NCBI GenBank assembly: GCA_002281855.1
Contig: NCHQ01000006.1
Span: 165,029-229,028 of the forward strand
Source: Rhodospirillales bacterium 24-66-33
GTDB taxonomy: Bacteria; Pseudomonadota; Alphaproteobacteria; Reyranellales; Reyranellaceae
DNA length: 64,000 nucleotides
Direction of reading: 5' to 3'
A program made the translations under genes and the position numbers. The notes under the pieces are model-generated. The model did not search any database. It had not been told where the DNA came from and saw nothing but the letters and a program-made list of their open reading frames with translations. This document shows positions 26,011 through 35,623 of the stretch, piece after piece. Position 1 is the stretch's first letter. The number at the start of each line of letters is the position of its first letter.

Positions 26011-26029
26011 CCGGCTTCGAAGCTGACCT

Positions 26030-26722
26030 TCAGCCTTTGAGCAGCCGCGGACGTCCCGGGACTTCGGCGGGCTTCGCGTGCCGCCGCAGGACGCCGACAA
26101 GAACGTCCCGCGCTTCATCGATCCTGGCGGCGAGATAGGGCGAACCGCCCGTATCGGGATCGGCGCCGCGCATCAGGCGACGATGCGCGGTGTGGATGCT
26201 GGCGAGATCGGCGCCTTCGGCAAGACCGAGAACCTCGAAGGCCTCTTTCATCGACATGCCGCCATTGTCCTCACCGTCAGCAGGCGCAGATATCTGCCGT
26301 TGCGATGAAGCAATCGGCGTTGCGTGCTTGAGATAGGCTTCGAGCAGAGCGGCCGCGTGTTGCAGGGCGCGAGGATCGGCAGGCGCCGGGTCCTGCCACA
26401 CCGGCGGCATTTCAAAAGGCTGCGGCTTGCCCCGGAACTGTGCGAACGCAGCCCGCAGCGGAACGAGAATCGCGCGCCATTTCAGGAAGGTCGGCACGAG
26501 GATCATCGCGGCGCCGAGCAGCATCGCGCCAGCGTACTGCTCGCGCATGATCAACATCACGAGGAGAGGAATCGCCACGATGACGAGCAGCAACGCCATC
26601 CATCGCAGCGTGCGCACCATCGTCTTGGGATCGGAATGGAGAAACCAGTCGAGGAACTTCGCCGCCGTGGCCAGCACGGAAAGGCCGAGCACGATGGCGC
26701 TGATGATGACGGCGTAATCCAT
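26030..26722 (-). CDS. Membrane-anchored J-domain-like protein with DPD instead of HPD
   Basis: 230 aa. Two or three N-terminal helices (residues 3-85), a linker, then a C-terminal J-like domain (about 157-215) of the type found in short TIM14/DnaJ-like alphaproteobacterial proteins: AFEVLGLAEGADLASIHTAH then DPDTGGSPYLAARIDEARDVL. The catalytic HPD tripeptide that stimulates DnaK ATPase is DPD (188-190). Loss of that His normally abolishes DnaK stimulation, so this may be a regulatory J-like protein, as mitochondrial Tim16 is to Tim14. ATG 26722 has AAGGAG upstream. Confidence 0.8.
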   Translation of the reverse strand: MDYAVIISAIVLGLSVLATAAKFLDWFLHSDPKTMVRTLRWMALLLVIVAIPLLVMLIMREQYAGAMLLGAAMILVPTFLKWRAILVPLRAAFAQFRGKPQPFEMPPVWQDPAPADPRALQHAAALLEAYLKHATPIASSQRQISAPADGEDNGGMSMKEAFEVLGLAEGADLASIHTAHRRLMRGADPDTGGSPYLAARIDEARDVLVGVLRRHAKPAEVPGRPRLLKG

Positions 26723-26856
26723 CGAAGAACTCCTTCGCAAAGAGCCTACCCGCAACACTCGACGAAATCAGCGACCTCGACTGCAAATTTACGAATGCGT
26801 TTTGCGCTCACTCGTGGTTAGACTTCGCGCTCTTAAAAAAGGGGAGAGAGCAGCCG

Positions 26857-28692
26857 ATGACTGAGCCCACCCGAGAGACACCCGTCACCACGGTTTCTTC
26901 TGACGCAAGCGTCCCGCCCCTCATCGCCCCGCTCGAACAAGGTTCGGAATCCAACCTTCCGGCTGCCAAGACTTCGATCGACGAATTCCTCAAGCGCAAC
27001 GAAGAGGTCCTCGCGAAGGATCGCGAGGAGTTCCAGGCCTATCTCGTCGCCAAGCACGAGCAGGCGACGCGCAAGGCCCGCGAAGAGGCGACCAAGCCCA
27101 AGGTCAAGACGAAGGTCAGCCGGCGCACGATGCTGAACGTCGCCGTCGGCACCGCGGCTGCCGCCGAAGTGGCCGTGCTCGGCTACAGCGCGATGAACGG
27201 CGGCTCCTCTTCGGACAATGGCATCATCCGCGCCGCCGGCACCGGTGCGCAGCAGTCCCCGATCACCCGCGAGATCGTCGATTCGAGCGCCGACATCCGG
27301 GGGCAGAGCCTGGGCAACTGGGTGGCGCTGCTGCCGACCAAGATGGGCGGCGGCACCTATGCGATCGATCTCAACTCCAACCGCGTGCTGGGCTCGATCT
27401 GGTACTGGAACTACGGCGACTACAATCCGATCAGCCATCATCTCTGCGCCTTCCCCAGTTCCGATCCCACGCACGGTTTCGAGTTCGTGAACTCGACGCA
27501 GGGCGGCCAGAACTCGTTGATCTACGGCATTCCGACCAACGTGACGGCGGAGAACGTGCCGGGCGGCACCAACATCTATCGCGTGCGCTTCGACGGCACG
27601 CAGATGCAGATGATCGAGAATGTGTCGGAGACGACGGGCCTCGGCCTCGGCGTGCATGTCACCGTCAATCCGAAGGATGCCCAGTCCTATTTCGTGACCG
27701 ATGGCCAGAAGGACATCGCCGCCTGCTTCGATCGCACCACCTCGAAGGTGAAGGCCGCGCTCAGGTTCGACTGGACGCCGAACGTGCCCGATCTGCGCGA
27801 AGCGTGGATCAAGGGCGGCACGCTCACCATAAAGAAGATCTATCCCGACGAGAGCACCGGCCTCTACAATCTGCGCGGCACCAAGGGCAACAAGATCGAC
27901 TGGGAAATGGTGCCCATGGGCGAGCTGTTCGTCGAGGAAGGCTCGCTGCCCGGCGAGGCGCCGCTGACGCTCACCGGCGCCGACGGCACGGTCTGGCATC
28001 CCGAAGGCCGCTGGGCCGCGACGGTCGTGCGCCTGTGCGGCGGCATCTGCATCCTCGACCCCGAAAAGAATTTCGAGCCGGCCGCCTTCCTGCAGTTCAA
28101 CAAGGATTCGCAGGACCAGTACAAGGTCGAGCAGATCGACAAGGACACGTGGCAGGTCGTGTTCGACAAGATCCACTCGCCGGGCCACGAGATCGGCTTC
28201 TCGCCCGACGGCAAGTTCCTCGTGATGATGAACAACCTGCGGGAAAACAACTGCTCGATCTTTTCCTGCAGCGATCCCGATCCGACCAAGTGGCGCAAGA
28301 TCGCGCATGTCGAGGATCCGCTGTGGCGCGGCAAGTATCCCAACCCGTTCCACATGGTCTTCTCGATGGACAGCTCGAAGCTCTACCTGTCCATCCTGCA
28401 TCCGTCACCCGCCTATAGCGGCATCATGGTGATCGACACCAAGACCTGGACCATCAAGAAGGAGATCCAGGGCATCGGGCCCGACCTGCAGACGCCGGCC
28501 ATAACCTACGACGGCAAGTATGTGCTGACGCCGTTCAGCGGCTTCCAGCGCCAGTCGAGTGGCATCTCCGTCATCGATACGTCCACCGACACGCTGATCG
28601 GCATCCTGCCGAGCAACGGCGGACATCATGACTGCGTGATCATCCCGACCAAGCTGGAGCACATGAAGCACACGCGCTCCTGTACGCTCTGA
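26857..28692 (+). CDS. Tat-exported copper-type beta-propeller, thiocyanate dehydrogenase/N2OR-like
   Basis: 611 aa. A cytosolic, charged N-terminal extension of about 85 residues precedes a Tat signal (VSRRTMLNVAVGTAAAAEVA). The rest is a beta-propeller with His residues spread through the blades: 194/195 (SHHLCAFP), 206, 267, 381 (VWHPEG), 440/444 (IHSPGHEIGFSPDG), 499, 515 and 590/591 (GHHDC). This distribution recalls the catalytic domain of nitrous oxide reductase and the related thiocyanate dehydrogenase. No C-terminal CuA cupredoxin domain is present, so it is not a standard N2O reductase. AAAAGGGGAG precedes the ATG. The following ABC genes may serve metal insertion or export. Confidence 0.7.
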   Translation: MTEPTRETPVTTVSSDASVPPLIAPLEQGSESNLPAAKTSIDEFLKRNEEVLAKDREEFQAYLVAKHEQATRKAREEATKPKVKTKVSRRTMLNVAVGTAAAAEVAVLGYSAMNGGSSSDNGIIRAAGTGAQQSPITREIVDSSADIRGQSLGNWVALLPTKMGGGTYAIDLNSNRVLGSIWYWNYGDYNPISHHLCAFPSSDPTHGFEFVNSTQGGQNSLIYGIPTNVTAENVPGGTNIYRVRFDGTQMQMIENVSETTGLGLGVHVTVNPKDAQSYFVTDGQKDIAACFDRTTSKVKAALRFDWTPNVPDLREAWIKGGTLTIKKIYPDESTGLYNLRGTKGNKIDWEMVPMGELFVEEGSLPGEAPLTLTGADGTVWHPEGRWAATVVRLCGGICILDPEKNFEPAAFLQFNKDSQDQYKVEQIDKDTWQVVFDKIHSPGHEIGFSPDGKFLVMMNNLRENNCSIFSCSDPDPTKWRKIAHVEDPLWRGKYPNPFHMVFSMDSSKLYLSILHPSPAYSGIMVIDTKTWTIKKEIQGIGPDLQTPAITYDGKYVLTPFSGFQRQSSGISVIDTSTDTLIGILPSNGGHHDCVIIPTKLEHMKHTRSCTL

Positions 28693-28703
28693 GTGGGCAC
28701 GCT

Positions 28704-29915
28704 TTGAGGCTGCTCGCCAGCCTGGCGCTGCAGAATCTCGGGCGTCGCAAGGCGCGCAGCCTCCTGCTGATCATGGCCGTCGCCGTGGCCAGCGGGGTCG
28801 TCTTCACCGGCGCGACCCTGATGCGCAGCATCGACAGCAGCATGGCCGTGGGATTCACGCGGCTCGGCGCCGACATGATGGTGGTGCCCGAGGGCGCGCT
28901 CACCAACATCACCGCGGCGCTGCTCACCGTCGAGCCCACCGACCTGGTGCTCGACCAGGATCTGTTCGCCAAGGCCGGGATCGCGAGCGTCAGTCGCGCC
29001 GCGCCGCAGAAGATCGCGCGCGTCGAGCATTCGGGAATTGGCAGCCATCACGATTCGGTCGATCTCATCGGCTTCGACCCCATGCTGGACTTCACGGTTC
29101 GGCCCTGGCTGGTAGAGAAGATCAACCGGGACATGAGGCCCGGCGACGTCATCCTGGGCGCGGCGCGGGACGCGCCCCTCGGCTCCGAGCTGCTGATTTT
29201 CGGCAAGGCGCACACGGTCTACGGACGGCTGGGAAAGACCGGTGTCGGCACGCACGAGCGCGGCGTCTTCATGACCTTCGACACGCTCGAAGCCCTGGCC
29301 GGTTCGGTACACGGCCATGGCGGCGGTCCGCCCGCCGTCCTGCAGAAGGGCAAGGTGAGCGGATTCCTCGTCGAACTGGCGCCGGGCGCCACGCCGCTGC
29401 AGGCGCGCTTCGCGATCCTATCGACCCTCAAGGGCGTCAAGGTCGTGACCGGCGATTCGACGATGAGCGGCATCCGCCAGGGTCTGGCCGCGCTGCTGAA
29501 CGGCATCCTCGCGCTGATGGTTCTGATGTTCGCCAGCACCGCCCTGATGGTCAGCGTTCTGTTCTCGGCGATCGTCACGGAAAGGCGCGGTGAGCTCGGC
29601 CTCCTCAAGGCGATCGGCGCGCGCCGCGGCCAGATCGTCGGCATGATGGTGATCGAGGCGGTGATCGCCACCGGCGCCGGCGGCCTGCTGGGCGTTGCGC
29701 TGGGCGTCCTGGTGATGCGCCTCTACGAGCGCTCGCTGGTCTATTACCTCGAGAATATCGGCGTGCCCTTCGTCTGGCTCGACGGGCCGCGCATCGTGAT
29801 CGTCGCGGTGGCGGCGGTGGTGATGGCCTCGATCATCGGAGCCCTGGGCTCGCTCTATCCCGCCTGGCGCGCCAGCCGCCGCGATCCCTATGACCTCGTG
29901 CGCGGGGAGGGCTAG
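28704..29915 (+). CDS. FtsX/MacB-type ABC transporter permease
   Basis: 403 aa from a TTG start 11 bases after the beta-propeller gene. An N-terminal transmembrane helix (SLLLIMAVAVASGVVFTGAT), a periplasmic MacB-like domain (about 40-250), then three helices of the FtsX domain (about 260-395) containing ERRGELGLLKAIGARRGQI. This class moves lipoproteins or drives periplasmic processes mechanically rather than importing solutes. Context suggests it helps mature or supply the adjacent exported enzyme. Confidence 0.9.
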   Translation: MRLLASLALQNLGRRKARSLLLIMAVAVASGVVFTGATLMRSIDSSMAVGFTRLGADMMVVPEGALTNITAALLTVEPTDLVLDQDLFAKAGIASVSRAAPQKIARVEHSGIGSHHDSVDLIGFDPMLDFTVRPWLVEKINRDMRPGDVILGAARDAPLGSELLIFGKAHTVYGRLGKTGVGTHERGVFMTFDTLEALAGSVHGHGGGPPAVLQKGKVSGFLVELAPGATPLQARFAILSTLKGVKVVTGDSTMSGIRQGLAALLNGILALMVLMFASTALMVSVLFSAIVTERRGELGLLKAIGARRGQIVGMMVIEAVIATGAGGLLGVALGVLVMRLYERSLVYYLENIGVPFVWLDGPRIVIVAVAAVVMASIIGALGSLYPAWRASRRDPYDLVRGEG

Positions 29916-29918
29916 GCG

Positions 29919-30587
29919 ATGCTGTCCTGCCGCGGCCTGCGCAAGGACTACGTCACCGAACGCGGCGAGGTGGCGGCCGTGGCCGGCATCGATCTCGAGA
30001 TCGCGGCCGGCCGCTACGCCGCCATCATCGGTCGTTCCGGGTCGGGCAAGTCGTCGCTGATGGCGATGATCGGCGGTCTCAGCCGGCCGTCGCGGGGGCA
30101 GGTGACGGTCGACGGCACCGACATCTGGAGCCTGTCGGAGAACGCGCTGGCGGCTTTCCGGAACAAACGAATCGGCTACGTCTTTCAATTCGCCAGCCTG
30201 CTGCCGACCTTGCGCCTGGTCGACAACGTCGCCCTGCCGGCCATGCTGGGCGGTGGCAGGAAATCGTCCGCGACCTATGCCCGGGCGGCGGCGCTGCTCG
30301 GCCAGATGGGCCTGGGCGACCATCTCGACGCCTACCCGTCGGAGGTGTCGGCCGGCGAACAACGGCGGGCGGTGATCGCCCGCGCCCTGATCAACGAGCC
30401 GGCACTGATCCTGGCCGACGAGCCGACCTCGGATCTCGACGAGCAGACCGAGATCGAGATCATGGACGAGTTGCTGGCCGTCAACCGCGAGCGCGGCACG
30501 ACCCTGATCCTGGTCACGCACAATCTGGCGCTGGCGGAGCAGGCCGAGCAGATCGTGCACATCGCCCATGGCGCGATCGTGCCATGA
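29919..30587 (+). CDS. ABC transporter ATP-binding protein (LolD/MacB-type)
   Basis: 222 aa, the ATPase of the FtsX-type permease just upstream (three bases between). Walker A (IIGRSGSGKSSLMAM), Walker B (LILADEPTSDLD) and the His switch (LVTHNLALA) are complete. The signature motif is SAGEQRR rather than LSGGQ, a change tolerated in some members of this group. It overlaps the next gene by four bases (ATGA). Confidence 0.93.
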   Translation: MLSCRGLRKDYVTERGEVAAVAGIDLEIAAGRYAAIIGRSGSGKSSLMAMIGGLSRPSRGQVTVDGTDIWSLSENALAAFRNKRIGYVFQFASLLPTLRLVDNVALPAMLGGGRKSSATYARAAALLGQMGLGDHLDAYPSEVSAGEQRRAVIARALINEPALILADEPTSDLDEQTEIEIMDELLAVNRERGTTLILVTHNLALAEQAEQIVHIAHGAIVP

Positions 30588-31435
30588 GCGAGGCTCCCCC
30601 CGATCCCGGGGCGCCCGGGCCGGACAAGGACGCGCTGATCGCCGATCTGCGCCGCCAGCTCGGCGCGGCGCAGTCCGAAATCCGCGTCCTGCGCCGGCGC
30701 CTCGGCGCGGCGACGCCGGTCGAGACTTCGCCGGCGCAGGGCGGCTTGCTGAACGAGCTGCGCGAGGCCGCGCCGCGCAAGGTCGAGGCGCCGGCCAATG
30801 TCGCCGTGAAGCTCGGGCGTCGCTTCGATCTCTGGCGCTCGCCGGTGCTGGTCGGCCTGGTCATGTTGCTGCTGACGGGCTTCGCGGTCGATGCCGGTGT
30901 CGGCCTCTACCAGGCGCGCGCGCTGCGGGAGGCACGGCAGGCCAGGCTGATGCTCGAGAACACCGCGATGCGCTCGCTCTATGTCGAGCTGAAGGGGATT
31001 TCCTACGAGCCCGACGGCAAATCGTACCGCATGACCCTCTTCCTGCAGAATGTCAGTCCGGCGGGCCCGCTCTACGTCATGCTGAACGCCGTCGCCGTCT
31101 ACGTGCAGGCCGGCATGGTCTGGCAGCAGGTGCCGTCACGGCCGGCCGAGGGCGTGAGCTGGGGCGTCGTGAAGCTGGTGGACGGCTACACGTTCGACGT
31201 CCTCTTCACGCCGGACGTGGCCAACTGGGCCGAGCTGATCCCAGGCTACATGCATGTCCGCATCCAGTCGGACCTGCTGGTCAGCGAGAAAGCCCAGCCG
31301 GGCAACGACGTCGTAGAGCGCCGCACGCCGTACTACGTCTATCTGAAGCCGCACGGCGCCAACGACGAGGATATCAAGGCGCGCAGCAAGTCGACCCGCA
31401 CACCGCCGATCTTCATCCCGATGCCGCCGCATTGA
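30584..31435 (+). CDS. Membrane protein with coiled coil and periplasmic domain, end of the ABC operon
   Basis: 283 aa. N-terminal 40 residues predict a coiled coil (DLRRQLGAAQSEIRVLRRRL), followed by one transmembrane helix at about 88-108 and a beta-rich periplasmic domain (about 125-260). No recognised family. The ATGA overlap with the ATPase makes it part of the beta-propeller/ABC operon. Its topology fits a periplasmic adaptor for the FtsX-type transporter or a partner of the exported enzyme. Confidence 0.75.
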   Translation: MSEAPPDPGAPGPDKDALIADLRRQLGAAQSEIRVLRRRLGAATPVETSPAQGGLLNELREAAPRKVEAPANVAVKLGRRFDLWRSPVLVGLVMLLLTGFAVDAGVGLYQARALREARQARLMLENTAMRSLYVELKGISYEPDGKSYRMTLFLQNVSPAGPLYVMLNAVAVYVQAGMVWQQVPSRPAEGVSWGVVKLVDGYTFDVLFTPDVANWAELIPGYMHVRIQSDLLVSEKAQPGNDVVERRTPYYVYLKPHGANDEDIKARSKSTRTPPIFIPMPPH

Positions 31436-31459
31436 GGCGGTGCAGCCGAGGCCGATGGC

Positions 31460-31834
31460 TTAGGTCCGCTTCCGGCTAGCCTTCTCGGCGATGCCGGAGA
31501 GGCCCTCGCGGCGGGCGAGCTCGTCCCACACCGACTTGGGCTGCACGCCGACGGCGGCCCACAGGGTGAGCAGGTGATAGAGCATGTCGGCGCTTTCGGC
31601 GATCAGCTTGGGCTTGTCGCCCTGGATGCCCTCGATCAGCGCCTCGACCGCTTCCTCGCCGAGCTTCTTGGCGATCTGCTGGCGGCCGCGGCTGAACAGG
31701 CGCGCGGTGTAGGAGGTCTCGGGATCGGCGCCCTTGCGGCTGTCGATGACGAGATAAAGACGGTCGAGCACGTGCTCGTCGATCGTCACGATGTTCGGCC
31801 GTGGGGCCTTCTTGGGTTTCTTCTTCTTCGCCAT
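31460..31834 (-). CDS. hisE: Phosphoribosyl-ATP pyrophosphatase HisE
   Basis: 124 aa, second step of histidine biosynthesis (PR-ATP to PR-AMP). The all-alpha MazG-like core has the metal-binding acidic motif [13 protein letters not shown] and [11 protein letters not shown] Lys-rich head (MAKKKKPKK) precedes it. ATG 31834 has GGAG upstream. Third gene of hisA-hisF-hisE on this strand, 85 bases after hisF. Confidence 0.94.
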   Translation of the reverse strand: MAKKKKPKKAPRPNIVTIDEHVLDRLYLVIDSRKGADPETSYTARLFSRGRQQIAKKLGEEAVEALIEGIQGDKPKLIAESADMLYHLLTLWAAVGVQPKSVWDELARREGLSGIAEKASRKRT

Positions 31835-31919
31835 CCGGGGAACTCCGTCGCCCTGGGGGATGGGCGATCGAACACTTGAACGCGCCTCTTGTACGGGCGT
31901 CCGGAACATTACGCGAAAA

Positions 31920-32693
31920 CTACGCGGCGTGCGAGACTTGTCGCACCGGAACGCCCGCGCGCGCGAGATGTTCCTTCGCCTGCGCGATGGTGAATTCGCC
32001 GAAGTGGAAGATGGAGGCGGCCAGCACCGCCGAGGCGCCGCCCTTCGTGACGCCATCGACGAAGTGATCGAGCGTGCCGACGCCGCCCGAGGCCACGACC
32101 GGCACCGGTACGGCGTCCGACACCGCGCGCGTCAGCTCGAGATCGAAGCCCGACTTGGTGCCGTCGCGATCCATCGAGGTGAGCAGGATCTCGCCCGCAC
32201 CCGACTCCGCCATGCGCCGCGCCCAGTCCACGGCATCGAGGCCGGTGCCCTTGCGGCCGCCATGGGTGAAGACTTCCCACTTGCCGGGACCGCTGCTGCG
32301 CGCATCGATCGCCACGACGATGCACTGGTCGCCGTACTTCTCGGCGGCCTCGCGCACGAACTCGGGCCGCGCCACTGCGGCCGAGTTGATCGAGACCTTG
32401 TCGGCGCCGGCCAGCAGCAGACGGCGGATATCCTCGACCTGGCGCACGCCACCGCCCACCGTCAGCGGCATGAAGCACTGCTCTGCGGTACGGCCGACGA
32501 CGTCCAGGATGGTGTCGCGGTTCTCGTGGCTGGCCGTGATGTCGAGGAAGGTGAGTTCGTCGGCGCCGGCGGCGTCATAGATGCGGGCCTGTTCGACCGG
32601 GTCGCCGGCATCGCGCAGGCCGACGAACTGCACGCCCTTCACGACCCTGCCGTCCTTCACGTCGAGACAGGGGATGATGCGGACCTTCAGCAT
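31920..32693 (-). CDS. hisF: Imidazole glycerol phosphate synthase cyclase subunit HisF
   Basis: 257 aa TIM barrel. The catalytic Asp residues are present in [15 protein letters not shown] and [13 protein letters not shown], with phosphate-binding glycines in VGGGVR and ASGGVG. It forms imidazole glycerol phosphate and AICAR with HisH, which is not in this window. Seven bases separate it from hisA. Confidence 0.97.
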   Translation of the reverse strand: MLKVRIIPCLDVKDGRVVKGVQFVGLRDAGDPVEQARIYDAAGADELTFLDITASHENRDTILDVVGRTAEQCFMPLTVGGGVRQVEDIRRLLLAGADKVSINSAAVARPEFVREAAEKYGDQCIVVAIDARSSGPGKWEVFTHGGRKGTGLDAVDWARRMAESGAGEILLTSMDRDGTKSGFDLELTRAVSDAVPVPVVASGGVGTLDHFVDGVTKGGASAVLAASIFHFGEFTIAQAKEHLARAGVPVRQVSHAA

Positions 32694-32700
32694 GGCGCCG

Positions 32701-33429
32701 CTACTCGCCCTTCAGAACCTGGATGGCATCGGGCACCGTCACGCGACCGTCATAGAGCGCGCGGCCGACGATGGCGCCGATGATGCCGAACTCCTCGGTC
32801 GGGCGCAGTTCGCGCAGGTCGTCGAGCGAGCTGACGCCGCCCGAGGCGATCACCGGCGTCGTGAGATGCTGGGCGAGGGTGACGGTCGCATCGACGTTGA
32901 CGCCGCCCATGGCGCCGTCACGGTCGATGTCGGTGTAGATGATGGCCGCGACCCCGGCATCCTCGAACCGCAGGGCGAGGTCGAGCGCCCGCACCGTGCT
33001 CTGCCGCGTCCATCCGTCGACCGCGACCACGCCGTCGCGGGCGTCGATGCCGACGGCGATCCGGCCCGGCCACTGTTTGCAGGCGGCCTTCACAAGGCCC
33101 GGCTCCTTGACCGCGATCGTGCCCAGGATGATCCGCTTCACCCCGGCATCGAACCACTGCGAGATGCTCTCGATGGTGCGGATGCCGCCGCCCAGCTGGG
33201 TCGGCACCTCGACGTCCTTCAGGATGCTCTCGACCGCCGCGCGGTTGACCGGATGGCCCTCGACCGCGCCGTTGAGGTCGACCAGATGCAGCCATTCGCA
33301 GCCGGCATTGGCAAAGGCCTTGGCCTGGGCGGCCGGGCTGTCGTTGAACACGGTGGCACGCTGCATGTCGCCGCGGAGAAGGCGCACGCACTTGCCGTCC
33401 TTGAGGTCGATCGCGGGGAAAAGGATCAT
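32701..33429 (-). CDS. hisA: ProFAR isomerase HisA
   Basis: 242 aa TIM barrel isomerase of histidine biosynthesis. Catalytic Asp residues lie in [14 protein letters not shown] and [12 protein letters not shown], and the paired phosphate sites in LGGGIR and ASGGVSS. First of three his genes here; an upstream hisH/hisB would normally precede but a GST gene and an intergenic gap of about 70 bases come first. Confidence 0.97.
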   Translation of the reverse strand: MILFPAIDLKDGKCVRLLRGDMQRATVFNDSPAAQAKAFANAGCEWLHLVDLNGAVEGHPVNRAAVESILKDVEVPTQLGGGIRTIESISQWFDAGVKRIILGTIAVKEPGLVKAACKQWPGRIAVGIDARDGVVAVDGWTRQSTVRALDLALRFEDAGVAAIIYTDIDRDGAMGGVNVDATVTLAQHLTTPVIASGGVSSLDDLRELRPTEEFGIIGAIVGRALYDGRVTVPDAIQVLKGE

Positions 33430-33499
33430 GGCGGCGCGGCTTTAGCGCGTTGCGGGCGGGGACGCCACCCCCGGCCTGCCCCTCGGACGATCCGCCGCC

Positions 33500-34306
33500 T
33501 CAGTTCCTGCCGATGCCCAGAATCCCGCCGATCAGGCGGCCGATATGGAACTTCGTCCATATGTCGGCAGCGGAAAAGCCGGGGCGCGCCTGCTGGGCGG
33601 CCCAGTAGCGCGCAAGCGCCGGCCGCTTGGGGATTTCGGCCCCGAGACCGGCGAACTCCATGCGTCCCAGGAACACCGTCCAGACCACATCGGCGACGCC
33701 GTAGGCGGGCGGGGCCAGCACCGGGCGACCGTCCTGCAGCGCCTGCTCCAGCCGGTCCATGAAGCCGATGGCCTCGGTGCGACGCCGCTGCGAAAGCGCC
33801 ACGACGGCGTCCGGTTCGAATGCCTTGATCCGACCGGCAAACACCGCGGCGCGCGCTTCGTAGACGGAAGCGAGGTCGGGGTTCTCGGCGGCGTGGGCCA
33901 GGAGCTGGCGGCGGGCCGCGTCCAGTCGCTTCGGGATCATGATCCGGGCCAGGGGATTGCGGGCGAGAATCCCGCCGAAGGTCAATTCCTCGATCGGATA
34001 GGCATAGTGAAGGTCGACCCAGGCCTTCGTCTCGGCGTCGGTCGGGGCGCCCAGCGCATACTGGGCGATGTCGCGACTCTCGACGAGGACGCGATCGGCC
34101 AGCACCAGCGTCGGCACGGTCATGCCCGGGTTGAGCCGCACATAGTCCGGCTGCTGCTGGCTCAACCGGTAGTGAATGTCGACGAAGACGCGCTCATAGG
34201 CGATGCCGCCTTCGGCGAGCGCGAGGCGGGCGATCATCGAATAGTAGGACGACGGCGTCTGATAGAGGCGAGGTCTTGCTCCGGAGAGCTTTGCGGACTC
34301 TGTCAT
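33500..34306 (-). CDS. Glutathione S-transferase family protein
   Basis: 268 aa. The N-terminal thioredoxin-like domain has the glutathione-site block (NPGMTVPTLVLADRVLVESRDIAQY, cis-Pro followed by ES-like contacts), then an all-helical domain. The early RLYQTPSSYYSMIARLAL gives Ser/Tyr candidates for thiol activation. It is slightly longer than the usual 210-230 aa. Substrate cannot be assigned. It is not obviously linked to the his genes 70 bases downstream. Confidence 0.85.
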   Translation of the reverse strand: MTESAKLSGARPRLYQTPSSYYSMIARLALAEGGIAYERVFVDIHYRLSQQQPDYVRLNPGMTVPTLVLADRVLVESRDIAQYALGAPTDAETKAWVDLHYAYPIEELTFGGILARNPLARIMIPKRLDAARRQLLAHAAENPDLASVYEARAAVFAGRIKAFEPDAVVALSQRRRTEAIGFMDRLEQALQDGRPVLAPPAYGVADVVWTVFLGRMEFAGLGAEIPKRPALARYWAAQQARPGFSAADIWTKFHIGRLIGGILGIGRN

Positions 34307-34423
34307 GACCGTCCATCGGGAGGAGGAAACGGTGAACTGTGCAGGATGCCTGCGGTACGGACAACCGGGTGGCGATGCTTCGCGGCTCGACGGACCTTAG
34401 CCGCCCAAGCTAGTCTTTCTGCC

Positions 34424-35617
34424 ATGACCCGTTACACACCCGATCTTCTCGCCGACGACCTGGCCGATCTCACCGCCATTCGTCGCGACATCCACCGTCA
34501 TCCCGAAACCGCCTTCGAGGAGGAGCGGACGGCCCAGATCGTGGCCGACAAGCTCACCTCGTGGGGCCTCAAGGTCCATCGCGGCCTCGCCACGACCGGC
34601 GTCGTCGGCACCCTGAAGGGCAACCGGCCGGGCCAGAAGACGATCGGGCTTCGTGCCGACATGGATGCGCTGCACCTCCAGGAGAAGAACGACTTCGATT
34701 ACGCCTCGGCGATTCCGAACAAGATGCATGCCTGCGGCCATGACGGGCACACGACGATGCTGCTCGGCGCGGCCAAGCGGCTCGCGACGGCGCCCGATTT
34801 CGCCGGCACGGTGCATTTCATCTTCCAGCCGGCCGAGGAAGGTCTCGGCGGCGCGCGGGTGATGATCGAGGAAGGCCTGTTCGAGAAGTTTCCCTGCGAC
34901 GTGGTCTACGGCATGCACAACATGCCGGGCTTCCCGGTCGGCCACTTCGCCATCCGCACCGGCGCGATGCTGGCCTCGTCGGACAGCTGGGAGGTGGTGT
35001 TCAAGGGCACCGGCGGCCACGGCGCGATGCCCGATCGCGGCACCGATCCCACCTTCGCGGCGGCGCAGTTCATCGTCGCGGTGCAGGGCATCGTCGGCCG
35101 CAACGTGCCGTCGAGCCAGGCCGCGGTGCTGAGCGTCGGCCATATTGCGGCCGGCACGCCCGGTTCGCCCAACGTCATTCCGTCGGAAGTGCTGATCCGC
35201 GGCACCGCCCGCAGCTTCTCGGCCGACGTCCGCAACCTGCTGGAGCGGCGGCTGGCCGAGGTCGCGTCGGGCATCGCCCAGGCGGGCGGCTGCGAGGCGA
35301 TCTCCAAGTATCACCGGCGCTATCCGGCGCTGGTCAATGCCGCCGAGCAGACCTCGGTCGCCGTGGAAGCCGCGGCCCTGACGGTCGGTCGCGAGCATGT
35401 CGAGGCCAACACGTCACCGCTGGCCGGCGCCGAGGATTTCGCCTTCATGCTGGAGAAGAAGCCGGGCGCCTACATCATGATCGGCAATGGCGGCGCCGGC
35501 GAAGGTGGCTGCCAGAACGTGCATTCGCCGCTCTACGACTTCAACGACCAGATCCTGACGACCGGCGCGGCCTACTGGATGAACCTCGTCCAGCTCGAGC
35601 TGGGCGACGCGGCGTAG
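34424..35617 (+). CDS. M20 family amidohydrolase (hippurate hydrolase-like)
   Basis: 397 aa metallo-amidohydrolase. Metal ligands are visible in HACGHDGHTTMLLGA, PAEEGLGGA and GMHNMPG, with catalytic Asp-x-Glu geometry (ADMDALHLQEKND) and a dimerisation domain (about 185-300). Family members hydrolyse N-acyl amino acids and auxin conjugates. ATG 34424 gives the normal N-terminus (IRRDIHRHPETAFEE). Confidence 0.92.
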   Translation: MTRYTPDLLADDLADLTAIRRDIHRHPETAFEEERTAQIVADKLTSWGLKVHRGLATTGVVGTLKGNRPGQKTIGLRADMDALHLQEKNDFDYASAIPNKMHACGHDGHTTMLLGAAKRLATAPDFAGTVHFIFQPAEEGLGGARVMIEEGLFEKFPCDVVYGMHNMPGFPVGHFAIRTGAMLASSDSWEVVFKGTGGHGAMPDRGTDPTFAAAQFIVAVQGIVGRNVPSSQAAVLSVGHIAAGTPGSPNVIPSEVLIRGTARSFSADVRNLLERRLAEVASGIAQAGGCEAISKYHRRYPALVNAAEQTSVAVEAAALTVGREHVEANTSPLAGAEDFAFMLEKKPGAYIMIGNGGAGEGGCQNVHSPLYDFNDQILTTGAAYWMNLVQLELGDAA

Positions 35618-35623
35618 TCCGGA

